A stretch of 64,000 nucleotides of DNA from Punica granatum (Eukaryota; Streptophyta; Magnoliopsida; Myrtales; Lythraceae), in contig NC_045130.1 of the NCBI RefSeq assembly GCF_007655135.1, forward strand, positions 9,052,001 to 9,116,000, given 5' to 3'. The notes beneath the pieces were generated by a model. The model had not been told where the DNA came from. It searched no databases and saw nothing but the letters and a program-made list of their open reading frames with translations. Every line of letters begins with the position of its first letter. Position 1 is the first letter of the stretch. Below, one piece after another: positions 12,025 to 22,305 of this stretch. Both the position numbers and the translations under genes were made by a program.

Positions 12025-12251
12025 AGGACAGTGGAACAACACAAAAGGAAATAAAAGAAAGCAGCTACACACGCGCGCTCCTCCAACCCCCAACACCTTC
12101 TCTTCTCGCACCTTCTCCTTCTCTCTTCCCCCTCTTTCATCCCACATCAGTGGGGCCCCGCACTTTTGGCCCTTTTCCTGCCTTCCTTTTCCCTCTTTAT
12201 GCCCTTTCTACCCTTTCTTCCTTCTGAAAAACTCTCCCCCTATCCTTCTCA

Positions 12252-12260
12252 TTTATATCC
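12252..12260 (+). promoter_or_regulatory. Putative TATA box of the HSF gene
   Basis: TTTATATCC sits in a pyrimidine-rich GC-richer promoter zone. Transcription would start near 12285, giving a leader of about 700 bases unless a leader intron is removed. Confidence 0.45.
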
Positions 12261-12278
12261 CCCTCCCCACCTCGGGAC

Positions 12279-12291
12279 GAACCTTCTAGAA
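12279..12291. promoter_or_regulatory. Second perfect three-unit heat shock element
   Basis: The sequence GAAccTTCtaGAA again matches the three-unit consensus exactly. It lies just downstream of the putative TATA box. Class-B HSFs are known to repress HSF genes including their own, so feedback control is plausible. Confidence 0.7.
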
Positions 12292-12556
12292 GCCCCCATC
12301 ACCCAACACTTCCTCGGTTTCTCCCTCCCTCTCCCTCCCTCTCTCTCTCTCTCTCTCTGTGTACCGCGGCGGTTGTCTGCTCCGGCCTCCGTCGTGGCTG
12401 CCGCTCGGCACGTAGCTCCGGCGTCGTGCGGTGAGGGAATCCCGACCAACGAACGTGAAGACCTCTTTCTCTCCCGCGACCTACCTTCCAGGTAACGGCA
12501 CGAGAGAGAGATTCGTCCTCGACTGGTGCGTCGTAGGAAGAGAGGAGAGGAAACTA

Positions 12557-12586
12557 ATGGAAGTTGAATTTCATCGTTTTGTTTAA
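12557..12586 (+). promoter_or_regulatory. uORF 1 in HSF leader (9 codons)
   Basis: An ATG followed by nine codons and TAA, encoding MEVEFHRFV, upstream of the HSF start. It counts only if the leader is not spliced here. Confidence 0.35.
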
Positions 12587-12621
12587 CGATAAAAGTTCCT
12601 GTTCCTGCGTTGAATAGTTTA

Positions 12622-12645
12622 ATGGCGATAATGATGAATGATTAG
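12622..12645 (+). promoter_or_regulatory. uORF 2 in HSF leader (7 codons)
   Basis: Encodes MAIMMND before a TAG, in the same leader. The same caveat about leader splicing applies. Confidence 0.3.
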
Positions 12646-12766
12646 AGGAAGGTTCAGGAAAAAGTAGGAGTGGAGGAAGGAAGTCTCCTGAAGCGTGCGT
12701 CAAATAGTCAAAATATTATTAGAGCCTTATCTCATCCTCTTCTCAGAAGCTTCTCTTGATCCGTTC

Positions 12767-12767
<1 letters not shown>

Positions 12768-12799
<32 letters not shown>

Positions 12800-12802
12800 T
12801 TT
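12768..12802. repeat. (CTTT)n microsatellite in HSF leader
   Basis: About eight CTTT units lie between uORF 2 and uORF 3. Confidence 0.9.
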
Positions 12803-12846
12803 GTTGTTGTGTTGAATTATCATTCGCTACGGCCGTGTGTGTGTCC

Positions 12847-13023
12847 ATGGTGATTTATCATTTTTGTCGTGAAAATCATTACCATAAGAGTAATTGCAGC
12901 CGTGAGCTCACATCTGGAGGAATCTTTTCTGGAATTTTCCAGCCTTCTAGGGGTTTTCTCGGATCTGGAACCGGAGGGGATGCCCCCGCCGGTGGAGCAG
13001 GCCGGCGAGTCTCCGGCCGGTGA
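12847..13023 (+). promoter_or_regulatory. uORF 3 overlapping the HSF start codon
   Basis: This reading frame opens with ATG at 12847 and ends at 13023, beyond the HSF start at 12980 and in another frame. Ribosomes using it would bypass the HSF start. A possible leader intron (donor GTAACG near 12492, acceptor TTGCAG near 12900) would remove its ATG. Confidence 0.35.
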
Positions 13024-14108
13024 GTCGCAGAGGTCGTTGCCGACGCCGTTCCTCACGAAGACCTACCAGCTCGTCGACGATCCGGCTGTGGACGACCTGA
13101 TATCATGGAACGAGGACGGGACGACCTTCATAGTGTGGAGGCCGGCGGAGTTCGCCAGAGATTTACTCCCGAAGTACTTCAAGCACAACAACTTCTCCAG
13201 CTTCGTCCGGCAGCTCAATACCTACGTAAGTCTCCATTGCTGAAGCTCCAGTTTCTGCTCTCTCTCTGAACAATAGGATAGGATCTCAGATCTCTCCATG
13301 GCCTTTCTCCTCTGCAATCACGGTTTGTCTGTCGGAGAAGATGGTTGCTGTGATTTTCGGAGCTTATAATATGCGTTTTCTTTAGGGATTCAGAAAGGTA
13401 GTGCCGGATCGATGGGAATTCGCTAACGATTGCTTCAGGAGAGGCGAGAAAGGCCTCCTCCGTGACATACAGCGCCGGAAAATCTCGCTGGCAGCCGCGA
13501 CGGTGACTCTGGCTGCCGTTGGGACTGTGACACCGACGAACTCGGGTGACGAGCAGGTGCTCTCCTCGAACTCTCCGCCGGTGGCCGTCGCTGCTGCTTC
13601 CACTTCCGCCGCCACGTTGCACCGGTCCCCGAGCTGTACGACCACGCCGGAGCTCCTGGAGGAGAACGATAGGCTGAAGAAGGAGAACATGCAGATGAGC
13701 CATGAGCTTTCCCATCTTAGAGGGCTCTGCAACAACATACTCTCCTTGATGGCTGGCTACGTCTCCCGGCAGTCCGATTCCAACACCGCCCCGGAGGGGC
13801 AGCAGCCCTTGGAGCTGATGCCCCGGAGGCAGGCGCCACCACCGGCAGGGGAGGAAGGCTGCGCGTCCGTTGCGGCGGGGGGTGAGGAGGTGAACCCGCG
13901 GTTGTTCGGGGTCTCTATTGGAGTGAAACGGATGAGGATGGCGGCAGCGACGGCCGACGAGAACGGAGACGAGATGCGGGAACGGGAACAGGATCAGGAT
14001 CAGGTGCAGCAGTCTATGGATAAGGAGACCGGGTCGCAGGTGAAATCAGAGCCGCCCGATGGGAATGCTGATCATCAGGACCGTTCGTGGCTGGAGCTCG
14101 GAAAATGA
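12980..14108 (+). CDS. HSFB2B: Class-B heat shock transcription factor (HSFB2 type)
   Basis: Two exons, 12980-13225 and 13386-14108, join in phase 0 over a 160-bp GT-AG intron and give 322 residues. The intron sits at the conserved point inside the DNA-binding domain. Residues 21-114 form that domain ([43 protein letters not shown]). A coiled HR-A/B trimerisation region with the short class-B spacing lies at about 170-208. RLFGV at 254-258 is the class-B repressor tetrapeptide, followed by the basic KRMR nuclear signal. There is no acidic AHA activation motif. The protein should act in the nucleus as a repressor or co-regulator on heat shock elements. Start choice: an in-frame TGA lies at 12851 and 12980 is the first in-frame ATG after it. 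HSFB2a versus HSFB2b is not certain. Confidence 0.95.
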
Positions 14109-15174
14109 CACCTTTTGCTCCGCCGTAGCTACTTTGAACCTACGGCTGTGGTTGTTCAATCAGGCACCCTCCCAACCCAACCAGAGAGGACACGTGGCGA
14201 CGGGACACATGGCATTTATCCCACGAATATTTATCATTTGGTGTCCGAACATCTCATGTGGTTCTCTCTTCCGTTCCGCCCTATGAACTGATGCTCAGAT
14301 CCAAAGAGGGCGGTTGCGTGGAGGGGCGAGGGTCGGTTCGAGATGACGACCGCTCTCCGTGCCCTTCGAGTCGGGGCGTGGCCAAAGGATGTCGACCTGA
14401 GCTCGCCAATCAAAACATATATAATTTGTTTTATGGATTCTTATGTAGCAGTTACTCTCGACTTTGTTGTACGACCTTATTGTGCAATTGAGACCTAATA
14501 GCGTTGATTTAGGTTTTGTGTATTTGTCGACTACTCCAATGTAGCATCAACTGTGTATTGATGTTTAGGTTAAGGACCATGACATTCTAGTGCTCAAGTC
14601 AGTCGCGTGGCAATTATGCCGACCGTAAAGCTATTCAAAATCACGCGGGAGCAGTTTATCTAGCTAATCAGAATCACCCGGGAGCGGTGATCTAGCGGCT
14701 GCACTGCACTAACTAAAATCCGACATCAACACACAGCGACCCGGACAGACTTCCCGCTCTGGAGCGTTCAGATGAATTTAAGAGTGACTTTTGTATGAAT
14801 CGTATTTATGAGCGTTTGTAGAAATTGTCGAACATCATTTATATGCACAAAGTTTCTGTTTAGGTAAATTCATCGGAGGCACTCCGAGTCATATGTGACA
14901 GATTAGTGTGGGGCCTTTTGGCCCAACATTTTATGTCGTCGAAACCTGTAGGGAGTACTGGTCTTTTAATCAATTCTCCAGTAGGAAATAGAATGGAGAA
15001 AACAGAAAGATAATAACTCGGGAATAGAAAATTTTCTGTGTCTCGAAGTCAAACTTCAATTATTTTGCAGATTTTTTTCCCCTATAGATAGAATAGAATT
15101 TTATATATACTTAAGTGGTATATAAATATGAGATAGTACGTGCATATATACATGTATACATCATATACATACAA

Positions 15175-15205
<31 letters not shown>

Positions 15206-16333
15206 AACGGAGGTATAGTGGGTCTTGCCTGAAACCATTTCGGTATTTTTTAAAATTTTTAATAAAATCGAAATTTTAATTTTTTAAAAAAATTATGTTA
15301 AGATTCATATAAAAACAATTTTTTAAATTTTTTTTCATTAGATGATGTTAGTTACGAAAGTATTTTATAAAAGACTATTTTTCAAAATTTTATATTAAAT
15401 AAATATTCTCTATTTTTAAGCTTTTCTCAGATATTTTTAATAATTTTATTGAAAACGTATTTTTTTATGACAAGATATGGATAAACTAATCACTAATCTA
15501 ATTTTCTCATGAGGTGTCCTTAATTACGAAAATGTTTAAGGAAGCACGATTTTTTGGATTATAAATAAATACTTTTCAATTGTTTAAGTTTTTTAAGATT
15601 TTGAATAATTCTTCAATAGAGACGAAATTTCTAGTTTTTTACAATATTTATGATAAGATTAGAGTAGAACAACATATTTTTCTATTTTTAAATGAGATGT
15701 TGTTGCTGATGAAAATATTTAATAAAGTATATTTTTAAAATTTTAATTAAATAAATACTTCTTTATTTTTTGAGCTTTATAAATTTTTAATATTTTTTTG
15801 TTAAAAGTAATCTTTTAAATTTTAAAAAGTATCTCATAATAAGATTCAAATAAAATAAATTATTTCCCTAACTTTTTTAAGGGTTTGTAAATTGATCTAT
15901 CGTCACACGCACATATATATAGAGAGAGAGTTTTAACCAATCCATTAAATAGGAATAGAAAAGAAATTGTCAAAATAATATAAGGGTAAAGTGGTAATAT
16001 TCATACTAATTCATACATTAATATACTAGATATATTGTAAATAAAGAAAATATTCAAAAATATATGAAAAATATCTCAATCACTTATTATTACATCGAAT
16101 TCAAATAAATATATTCATCATGTTAAGAAAATAAATAACCATTTATACTTATATAAATTCAAAATTAATTTACAAAAATTTAAGCATTATAGCTAATATT
16201 ATAAAAGCTTAAGTAAATAAAACTCGCATCCAAGTGATTGGATCATTTTGTTTGTAAGTGCTCAAATTTATAAAACTTAATACATGGAATATCAGTTATA
16301 ATAAAGATGCACGAGCAAATAATGAAATTTAAA
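14109..16333. other. HSF 3' flank, then AT-rich intergenic DNA
   Basis: The first 400 bp probably include the HSF 3' UTR. A short duplication occurs at about 14638-14696 (AATCACgCGGGAGCaGTttATCTAGC and a second version). An (AT)n run spans 15176-15202. From 15230 to 16330 the DNA is very AT-rich and I see no gene. Confidence 0.6.
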
Positions 16334-16644
16334 GGGCCGTTTGGATTCAGAGTTAAAGTTACTTTGATTTTGATTTTGATTTTGATTTTGATTGTGGAAA
16401 ATGACAAATAAGATGTGATTATAAATTTGACTTAGGAAACGTGTGTTTTTGTTGTGTAGTGTGTTGAGTTAAAGTTAAAGTTAAAATTTTTGAATTGGGA
16501 AATGTGTATTTTTGTTGTGTAGTGTGTTGAGTTAAAGTTAAAGTTAAAATTTTTGAATTGGGAAATGTGTATTTTTGTTGTGTAGTGTGTTGAGTTAAAG
16601 TTAAAGTTAAAGTTAAAATCAATGCACTGTGAATCCAAACGGGG
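16334..16644. mobile_element. MITE M1, copy 1, with three 63-bp internal tandem units
   Basis: The ends read CCGTTTGGATTCAGAG and, inverted, CCGTTTGGATTCACAG. A TAA/TTA flank on each side would fit a Tourist/PIF-Harbinger MITE. Inside, a 63-bp unit starting AAAYGTGTRTTTTTGTTGTG and containing GTTAAAGTTAAAGTTAAA is present three times (16437-16499, 16500-16562, 16563 to about 16620), nearly identical. The second family member at 18775-18966 carries only about two units. Confidence 0.75.
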
Positions 16645-16673
16645 AACTTTTAATAGACTCTAAAATTCTTATG

Positions 16674-16896
16674 TTGCGTTTAGTTTCAAAATAGGATTTT
16701 AAAATCAGATTTTAATTTTAAAAAAGAGTGGTATAAATAGGGCCCACCATTTGATTTTGTATAAGTTATTTTGTTTTGTTATAAAAAAAAGGTATAAATG
16801 GGGTCCACCCTTTAACTTTGTATAAGTTATTTTGTTTTGTTGTGGGTAGAATTAAATTAAAGTAATATTTTAAAATCTTATTTTGAAACCAAATAA
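16674..16896. mobile_element. MITE M2, copy 1
   Basis: The ends are GTTGCGTTTAGTTTCAAAATA and the inverted form GACTTATTTGGTTTCAAAATA. A GGTATAAATRGGGYCCACC plus TTTGTATAAGTTATTTTGTT module is present twice inside. The same layout recurs at 58163-58391. It abuts MITE M1. Confidence 0.75.
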
Positions 16897-17630
16897 GTCA
16901 TTCTTTCATAAAATAAAATAAACGATCTTATCTAACAGTATTCAAATTTTAGATTAACTTTTCTTAGAAATTAATTTGATAATTGTAAGGATGTATTTAT
17001 TATATGAATTCCTTAAGAAGTTTTGATATATATTTAATATATATTCTTCTATTACAAGTTTAAATTTGTTGCATAAGTTTTTACGTGCTAATATAAATTA
17101 TAAATTCAAACCAATTACTTTTTTATGTTTAAACTTTATAATAAAATTTTCTTTATAAAATTCGTGCAAAGCACATGGTCAATATACTAGTATTATAAAT
17201 GGGAATAACACGCACTAATTGTTATCAGTCTCAACATTTGACAATACACCTACCAAAAGACGTATAAGTAATTCTTTACCCGGGATCCTTTTCTTTCTTA
17301 TACTTTTCTGATTCAACAGATGTATCAATTTATTGGTGAATTTCAATTCCTATTAGTCAAATGAATCTAATAACGTATTTTACTGATTGTAAATTATAAT
17401 TTTCAACAATTTAAAGCATGCATGTATTATATAACCTATAAATTTGATGAGAATGAAAAGTTGATTACGTTTTATACTGTCTAACGGACGGGTTCTATTC
17501 TATATGCCTAATTCCGTCTCTTTGTACTTATCAATGACCTGATCATTGATGAGTCAACAACAAATCCATCTCCATCCTTATTTTAGGAATTTTTCCACAC
17601 GAAATGCATTTAACATTTGGCGTCTTTTTA

Positions 17631-17661
<31 letters not shown>

Positions 17662-18774
17662 GTGACATTCTCTTTTTTTCGGTGGAATTGTGACATTCTC
17701 TTAGACAAAAATGGTTTCGTAAGATGTATCTATCAGCTTTCCGAAATGATTGAACTTACCACCTTAACTGGATTGCGGTTTGACTCGAAAGTTCTAACGT
17801 GCTGTAAAATCAATACGTATACTTTGGTTTAATTCTCGTTAGAGGTTTTCCTTGCCTCTCACTTTTTTCCTTTTTCCATGCCTTAATAAATATGACAAGT
17901 CAAATTAATAATTACGACTGCAAAATATGTTTAACTAGTGAAATAATTACATGCAAGGCACGTGAAAATAATGTAATTTTATACGCCATTTGAATATTTT
18001 TAAATAAAATATTACTTATTATACAAATATAAAAATCTTTTTTTCATTTTTCAAATAATAGTATATTTCTAAGCACATTTTATTATTTTTAGATTTCAAA
18101 GTAATTTATCTATTAATTTTTGTGTTCAATTTTAATTATTAGTAACAATGAAAAATAAACCAAAATATGGGTATGTATAAACGAACATATAGAACTTATT
18201 CTTAAAATAGGCTTTTAATAGGTAGTACAGAAGGATTTTAGTTATATATACGATGATCGACAAACTCATTCATTAGAAAATGCGAGAGTCGTTTCTCTCA
18301 TTTACTTAAAATTTAGTTGTTAAATTAAAAAAAATGAAATGAAAAGAAAAGGAGTGAGAAGAAAATCGAGTGATATATTTGTAAAGATATTTTGAATTGT
18401 GTGACACATACTTTTAGTTTCTTATTGACTAGTAACGGTACATCATATTCATTTGAAACATGAAGTAATTTATTAGGAATGATTACCGGAGCAAGTTTTG
18501 ATATTTTAATCTATGATAACTCTGATCAATGATAATGGCACGAGACAAATCTTTAGCACCAATTATTTATTGAGAATTATTGTCGAAGCAAGTTCTAGTA
18601 TTCTGGTTGGGGTAACCCCTCACGGTGACAGTGGCTCAAAACGAACTTTCAGTATTAAAATTAATTCATCGAGAATTGTGGAAGGGGTCAGAGTGGAATT
18701 ATAAACAATCGGTTGAGTTTTTTATTTTTATATTAGTTATATATCATATTAAGGATTTGAATTCAAATCATTAA
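16897..18774. other. AT-rich intergenic DNA
   Basis: No gene seen. An (ATT)n microsatellite spans 17635-17661 and a duplicated GTGACATTCTCTTT block lies near 17661-17702. Short open frames here show no family resemblance. Confidence 0.6.
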
Positions 18775-18966
18775 TGGTGCGTTTGGTTTCAGAGTTCAAG
18801 TGACTTTGATTTTGATTGTGGAAAATGACAAATGATTGTGTAGTGTGTTGAGTTAAAGTTAAAGTTAAAATTTTTTACTTGGAAAATATATATTTTTGTT
18901 GTGTAGTGTGTTGAGTTAAAGTTAAAGTTAAAATTTTTGTGATTTTAACTGCGAAACCAAACGAAT
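18775..18966. mobile_element. MITE M1, copy 2
   Basis: The ends are GCGTTTGGTTTCAGAGTT and the inverted form TTCGTTTGGTTTCGCAGTT. The interior has two shorter, diverged versions of the GTGTGTTGAGTTAAAGTTAAAG unit. Confidence 0.75.
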
Positions 18967-19958
18967 TATAATTAATTGACCTGCGACTATTATTTTCTGT
19001 TTATGTGTTTTGGTCTTGTGAGACTCCTTATACGTGTGTACTCCTCCTATTCGAGGCTTGTGGGGGGACCTGAAATTTAATTATATCATGTGACACTATC
19101 TTTCTTTTATGTCCGATTAGCGGCGTCCACTCTGAGCTGCCGCAATGGTTCTTCACGTCCACACCCGCAAGAAGAGGAAGCTTCACTCTTGACTAGACCC
19201 TCATGGATTCGCATTAATTCAGCCTTGTCCTGATGTGTATTATCCTCTTCCATGCTGCCCTTTGGAGTTATACTATTTACCACTCTAAAAAGCTTTATAA
19301 CACAATACTCTTACCTATATTTCTGACTGGATTGCGTACATTCATCGTTACATATATCAGGTGGCACAACGGATCAATACGAAAATGTCGAAGTATTTCA
19401 CGACGTCTATGTTATATGGTGTGACGTGATATAACTGATATATGAGATATCTTCTCATCTTGAGGGGTAACCTTTACCTACTTTAATGTAATGGATACAG
19501 TACATAACTCGTTACTCGCAATTCTCCCTACCCACCACACATACTCTCTCAGTCTCTCTATGAGGCTCAATCTTTTTTATTTACACACTGTCATATTTTA
19601 TAATTTAAATTCAATCAGACAATATCTATTTTCTCTCAACAATACATAATTATATTCCACCTTATTAAACTCATTTCCACTCAGTTTCGTTTTGTTTCGT
19701 TCCGGTATATCAAACGTGACGTAAGATTGTGTTTGATAGAAAGAAATGGAATGGAATAAACTCTTCATTCCTTCCACTCCTTTTTTTTTTGTTGCTTATT
19801 GTACTTTTAAGAGTTTGAATAACCATCCTATAAAATGATATCTTTTTCTTTAATTTGACGGAATGAATGTTCATTCAAGAAAGTTACAGAAAAACCATGA
19901 ATATCAAAATATGCATCTTCTAATATTTAAAACCACATGTTCATAAATATAAGTATTA
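18967..19958. other. Intergenic DNA without recognisable genes
   Basis: Mixed-composition DNA. Around 19690-19800 there is a TTGTGTTTGATAGAAAGAAATGG-like block that resembles a decayed MITE end. No coding signal seen. Confidence 0.5.
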
Positions 19959-20238
19959 GAGTGTGTTTGTTTCAACTTAATTAAATAAGTGTTTAAAAGT
20001 TAGTTATAAGAGAAAATGAACGTAAGAAAGAGGAAAAGATGAGAGATAATGATATAAGCTATTTAATCATTACGCAAAAACCACTTAATGAAATAAGTAA
20101 AAAATTTGACTTAATGAAAGAAGTCATTTTTTACATATTGATGCTCCTTATCTCTCATAAAACTTTCTCATTCTTATTCATTCCTCCCTTCTTCCTATAT
20201 ATTTTTTCCATTAACTAATTAAGTTATCAAACACTGCC
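19959..20238. mobile_element. Tourist-like MITE with TTA target duplication
   Basis: A 280-bp element with ends GAGTGTGTTTGTTTCAACTT and, inverted, GGCAGTGTTTGATAACTTAA, flanked by TTA at 19956-19958 and 20239-20241. It lies under 200 bp upstream of the C2-domain gene. Confidence 0.75.
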
Positions 20239-20421
20239 TTACCCTTAGGCAGGCTAGAAGCCACTTTTATAATTTTATATATACTATCTTGTATTTAATG
20301 TTAATAAAAAAATCATATTTTCTCTTTTATTGCCATAATAACTTTTATTTTTTTCCTTATTGGACTCATTCGGTCATCTCGGCTTCATTTAAAACACCAT
20401 TCCACACGCACATTTTCTCCT

Positions 20422-21078
20422 ATGAGCTTAGCAGGGAAAAAAGAGAGGAGTGGGGCTGCCATCATGTTGGTTGAGTCCAATAACAATCCCTCCCTCACAG
20501 TAGACATCACAGTCGTCTCAGCTGAAGGCCTCAAGAACCCCTCATCCCTATCTGCCCTCTTCTCCAAACGCCTCAAGACCTTCGTCACTCTCGCCCTCCC
20601 CATCGAACCCTCCTCCCAAAGATGCCAAGCCATGTGGAGCCCCGTGCACCAAACGAGGACAGCCAACAGCCAACGAGGTGAGAACCCTGCATGGGGCGAG
20701 ACATTCCGAGTATCCATCGCCGACTCGACATTTTCCTCTGGCTTCAGCTCTTCTGCTGTACTTCTCCAAGTGTACATGGAGAGGCTGGTTTCAGGTAGGA
20801 CCCTGTTGGGCTGGTGCCACATTCCAGTGGCTGATATCAGGTGGCCTCCAACAGGGTCGGTGAGGTTCCTCAGTTACCGTCTCCGGGCAAGTGACGGGAC
20901 GAGGAGTCAAGGCATTGTCAATCTTGCAGTGAGACTGCCGGGGTCGTTTGATCAGGCTCCAACTCGGACACAATATCCGAGTATTATCAGTCAAGCACGC
21001 CCAGCAATAGGAATACCATTATCGATGCTTCCATCTCCAACAGCAACAGATTACAGGAAGAAGGCAGGCAAATTATGA
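20422..21078 (+). CDS. C2-domain protein, BAP/SRC2-like
   Basis: One exon of 218 codons. Residues 24-150 form a plant C2 domain: LTVDITVVSAEGLK at the first strand, NPAWGETFRV in the middle and a late RFLSYRLRASDGTRSQGIVNLAVRL segment, characteristic of BON-associated proteins and SRC2. Family members bind membranes, usually with calcium, and BAP1/BAP2 restrain cell death with BON copines. Several acidic calcium ligands of classic C2 domains are not obvious, so calcium dependence is uncertain. The C-terminal tail after residue 175 is low in complexity. A second ATG at 20464 (residue 15) may be the true start, since homologues begin shortly before the first C2 strand; that gives 204 residues. 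A TATA-like TATATATAC lies near 20277. Confidence 0.85.
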   Translation: MSLAGKKERSGAAIMLVESNNNPSLTVDITVVSAEGLKNPSSLSALFSKRLKTFVTLALPIEPSSQRCQAMWSPVHQTRTANSQRGENPAWGETFRVSIADSTFSSGFSSSAVLLQVYMERLVSGRTLLGWCHIPVADIRWPPTGSVRFLSYRLRASDGTRSQGIVNLAVRLPGSFDQAPTRTQYPSIISQARPAIGIPLSMLPSPTATDYRKKAGKL

Positions 21079-22305
21079 TAAATGCATATACTTTTTCACG
21101 AGGTTTAAAAAGCTATGGAATTATCAAGGGGTGTGGCGTTGATATACGTCTTCGTTTGGTAATCAAAATATTTTAGGTTCGCTATTCAGCGGTACTATCC
21201 GTGCCTTTTTATTAGTAATTAGAACCATGCCAACCTTATCGTTATCAATGCATATGCTCCTATTTCTAGTCTTTTGCGGCTTTTTGTTTAGATCTGGTTG
21301 ATGTAGGTCTCTCTTTGCATACGTTTAAGAGATGATAATCTTAATCAGTCCAAATCAAATACTTATTTTCCATTGTCAGTTATTTATAATTATATATGTG
21401 TGTATGTATGTGTATATTATTCCATTGGGGAACCGTGGAATTTGGGTCAAACATGAATTGCCTTTCTATACGGCGCCGCAATCACGTAATTTGAGGGAAG
21501 CATGCAATGCAAATTAACTTTATATAAAATAATGAAATTTTATTATGTAACCCCAAAAGGATAATAATAAAAATTATTAAGTCGGCGTATAAGACAAAAC
21601 ACAATATGGAAGATTCACACATAAATGAAGCATGCACCACAATATAACGAGAATTTTGATTACAGCTTGCCGGAATGCATGATTGGCGGTCTAGAAGAAA
21701 TTTCTAGCTACGTGGTCAATACTTTTATTTCCACGGACAGCAATCGCAGAGCTTATGAATGGTAGACTCGCATGAAAATAGAATAGAATAAAATTGACGT
21801 ACAAAAAAACAATCCGATTTCATCAAGCCTACTAACGTTGTAGACTGAAACACGTATCGCATTAGAGGCCAGGACATGCGATAATGAATTACAAAGAAAA
21901 GGGCCAAAGAAAGATGCATCGGGCAGCTTTCAGAAAAATTGCTTCCTAGCGTGTGCTTTTGTTTTGACAGTACAAAAGCGTAATTCACAACGAGGTGCAC
22001 TCAGCATATAGTTGAGATGCAAATTGTTTGAGGGCCTGTTGATGCTAGTACTAACAGCTGCAGTTCGATTCAGAGGCTTCCTTGCGCATCTGAACTCAAT
22101 AAATTTCCTAAAGCGCAGCACATCTATTGCTTAAGAACTAACTTGCCATTGAATCTAAAAATATATAACCGAGAAAACAAAAACTAGTGCCGGAGGACTT
22201 ATATCTAACTTGATGCGTTTGCAGCAGAAAAATGCGATTTTAGTACTCTATCCAAGTCTGCATTATACCTTAAAGGGGCCCAAAAATACAAAACCTGGAA
22301 TGGCA
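21079..22305. other. Convergent 3' flanks between the C2 gene and the unc-13-like gene
   Basis: The two neighbouring genes end toward each other here. The DNA is AT-rich with short open frames only. I see no further gene. Confidence 0.6.

Noticed and set aside
12869..12979. In-frame N-terminal extension of the HSF
   Set aside because: It begins with GTG, not ATG, and follows an in-frame stop at 12851; the first ATG at 12980 matches the family start.
13215..13738. Long antisense frames opposite HSF exon 2 and intron
   Set aside because: GC-rich coding DNA leaves the opposite strand open. They ignore the intron and show no family motif.
16419..16638. Two overlapping minus-strand frames with repeated peptides (TLTLTQHTTQQK type)
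   Set aside because: They come from the 63-bp MITE tandem repeat, whose length is a multiple of three and so keeps several frames open. Not a repeat protein.
20385..20822. 145-codon antisense frame opposite the C2 gene
   Set aside because: No recognisable domain, while the sense strand carries a clear C2 domain.
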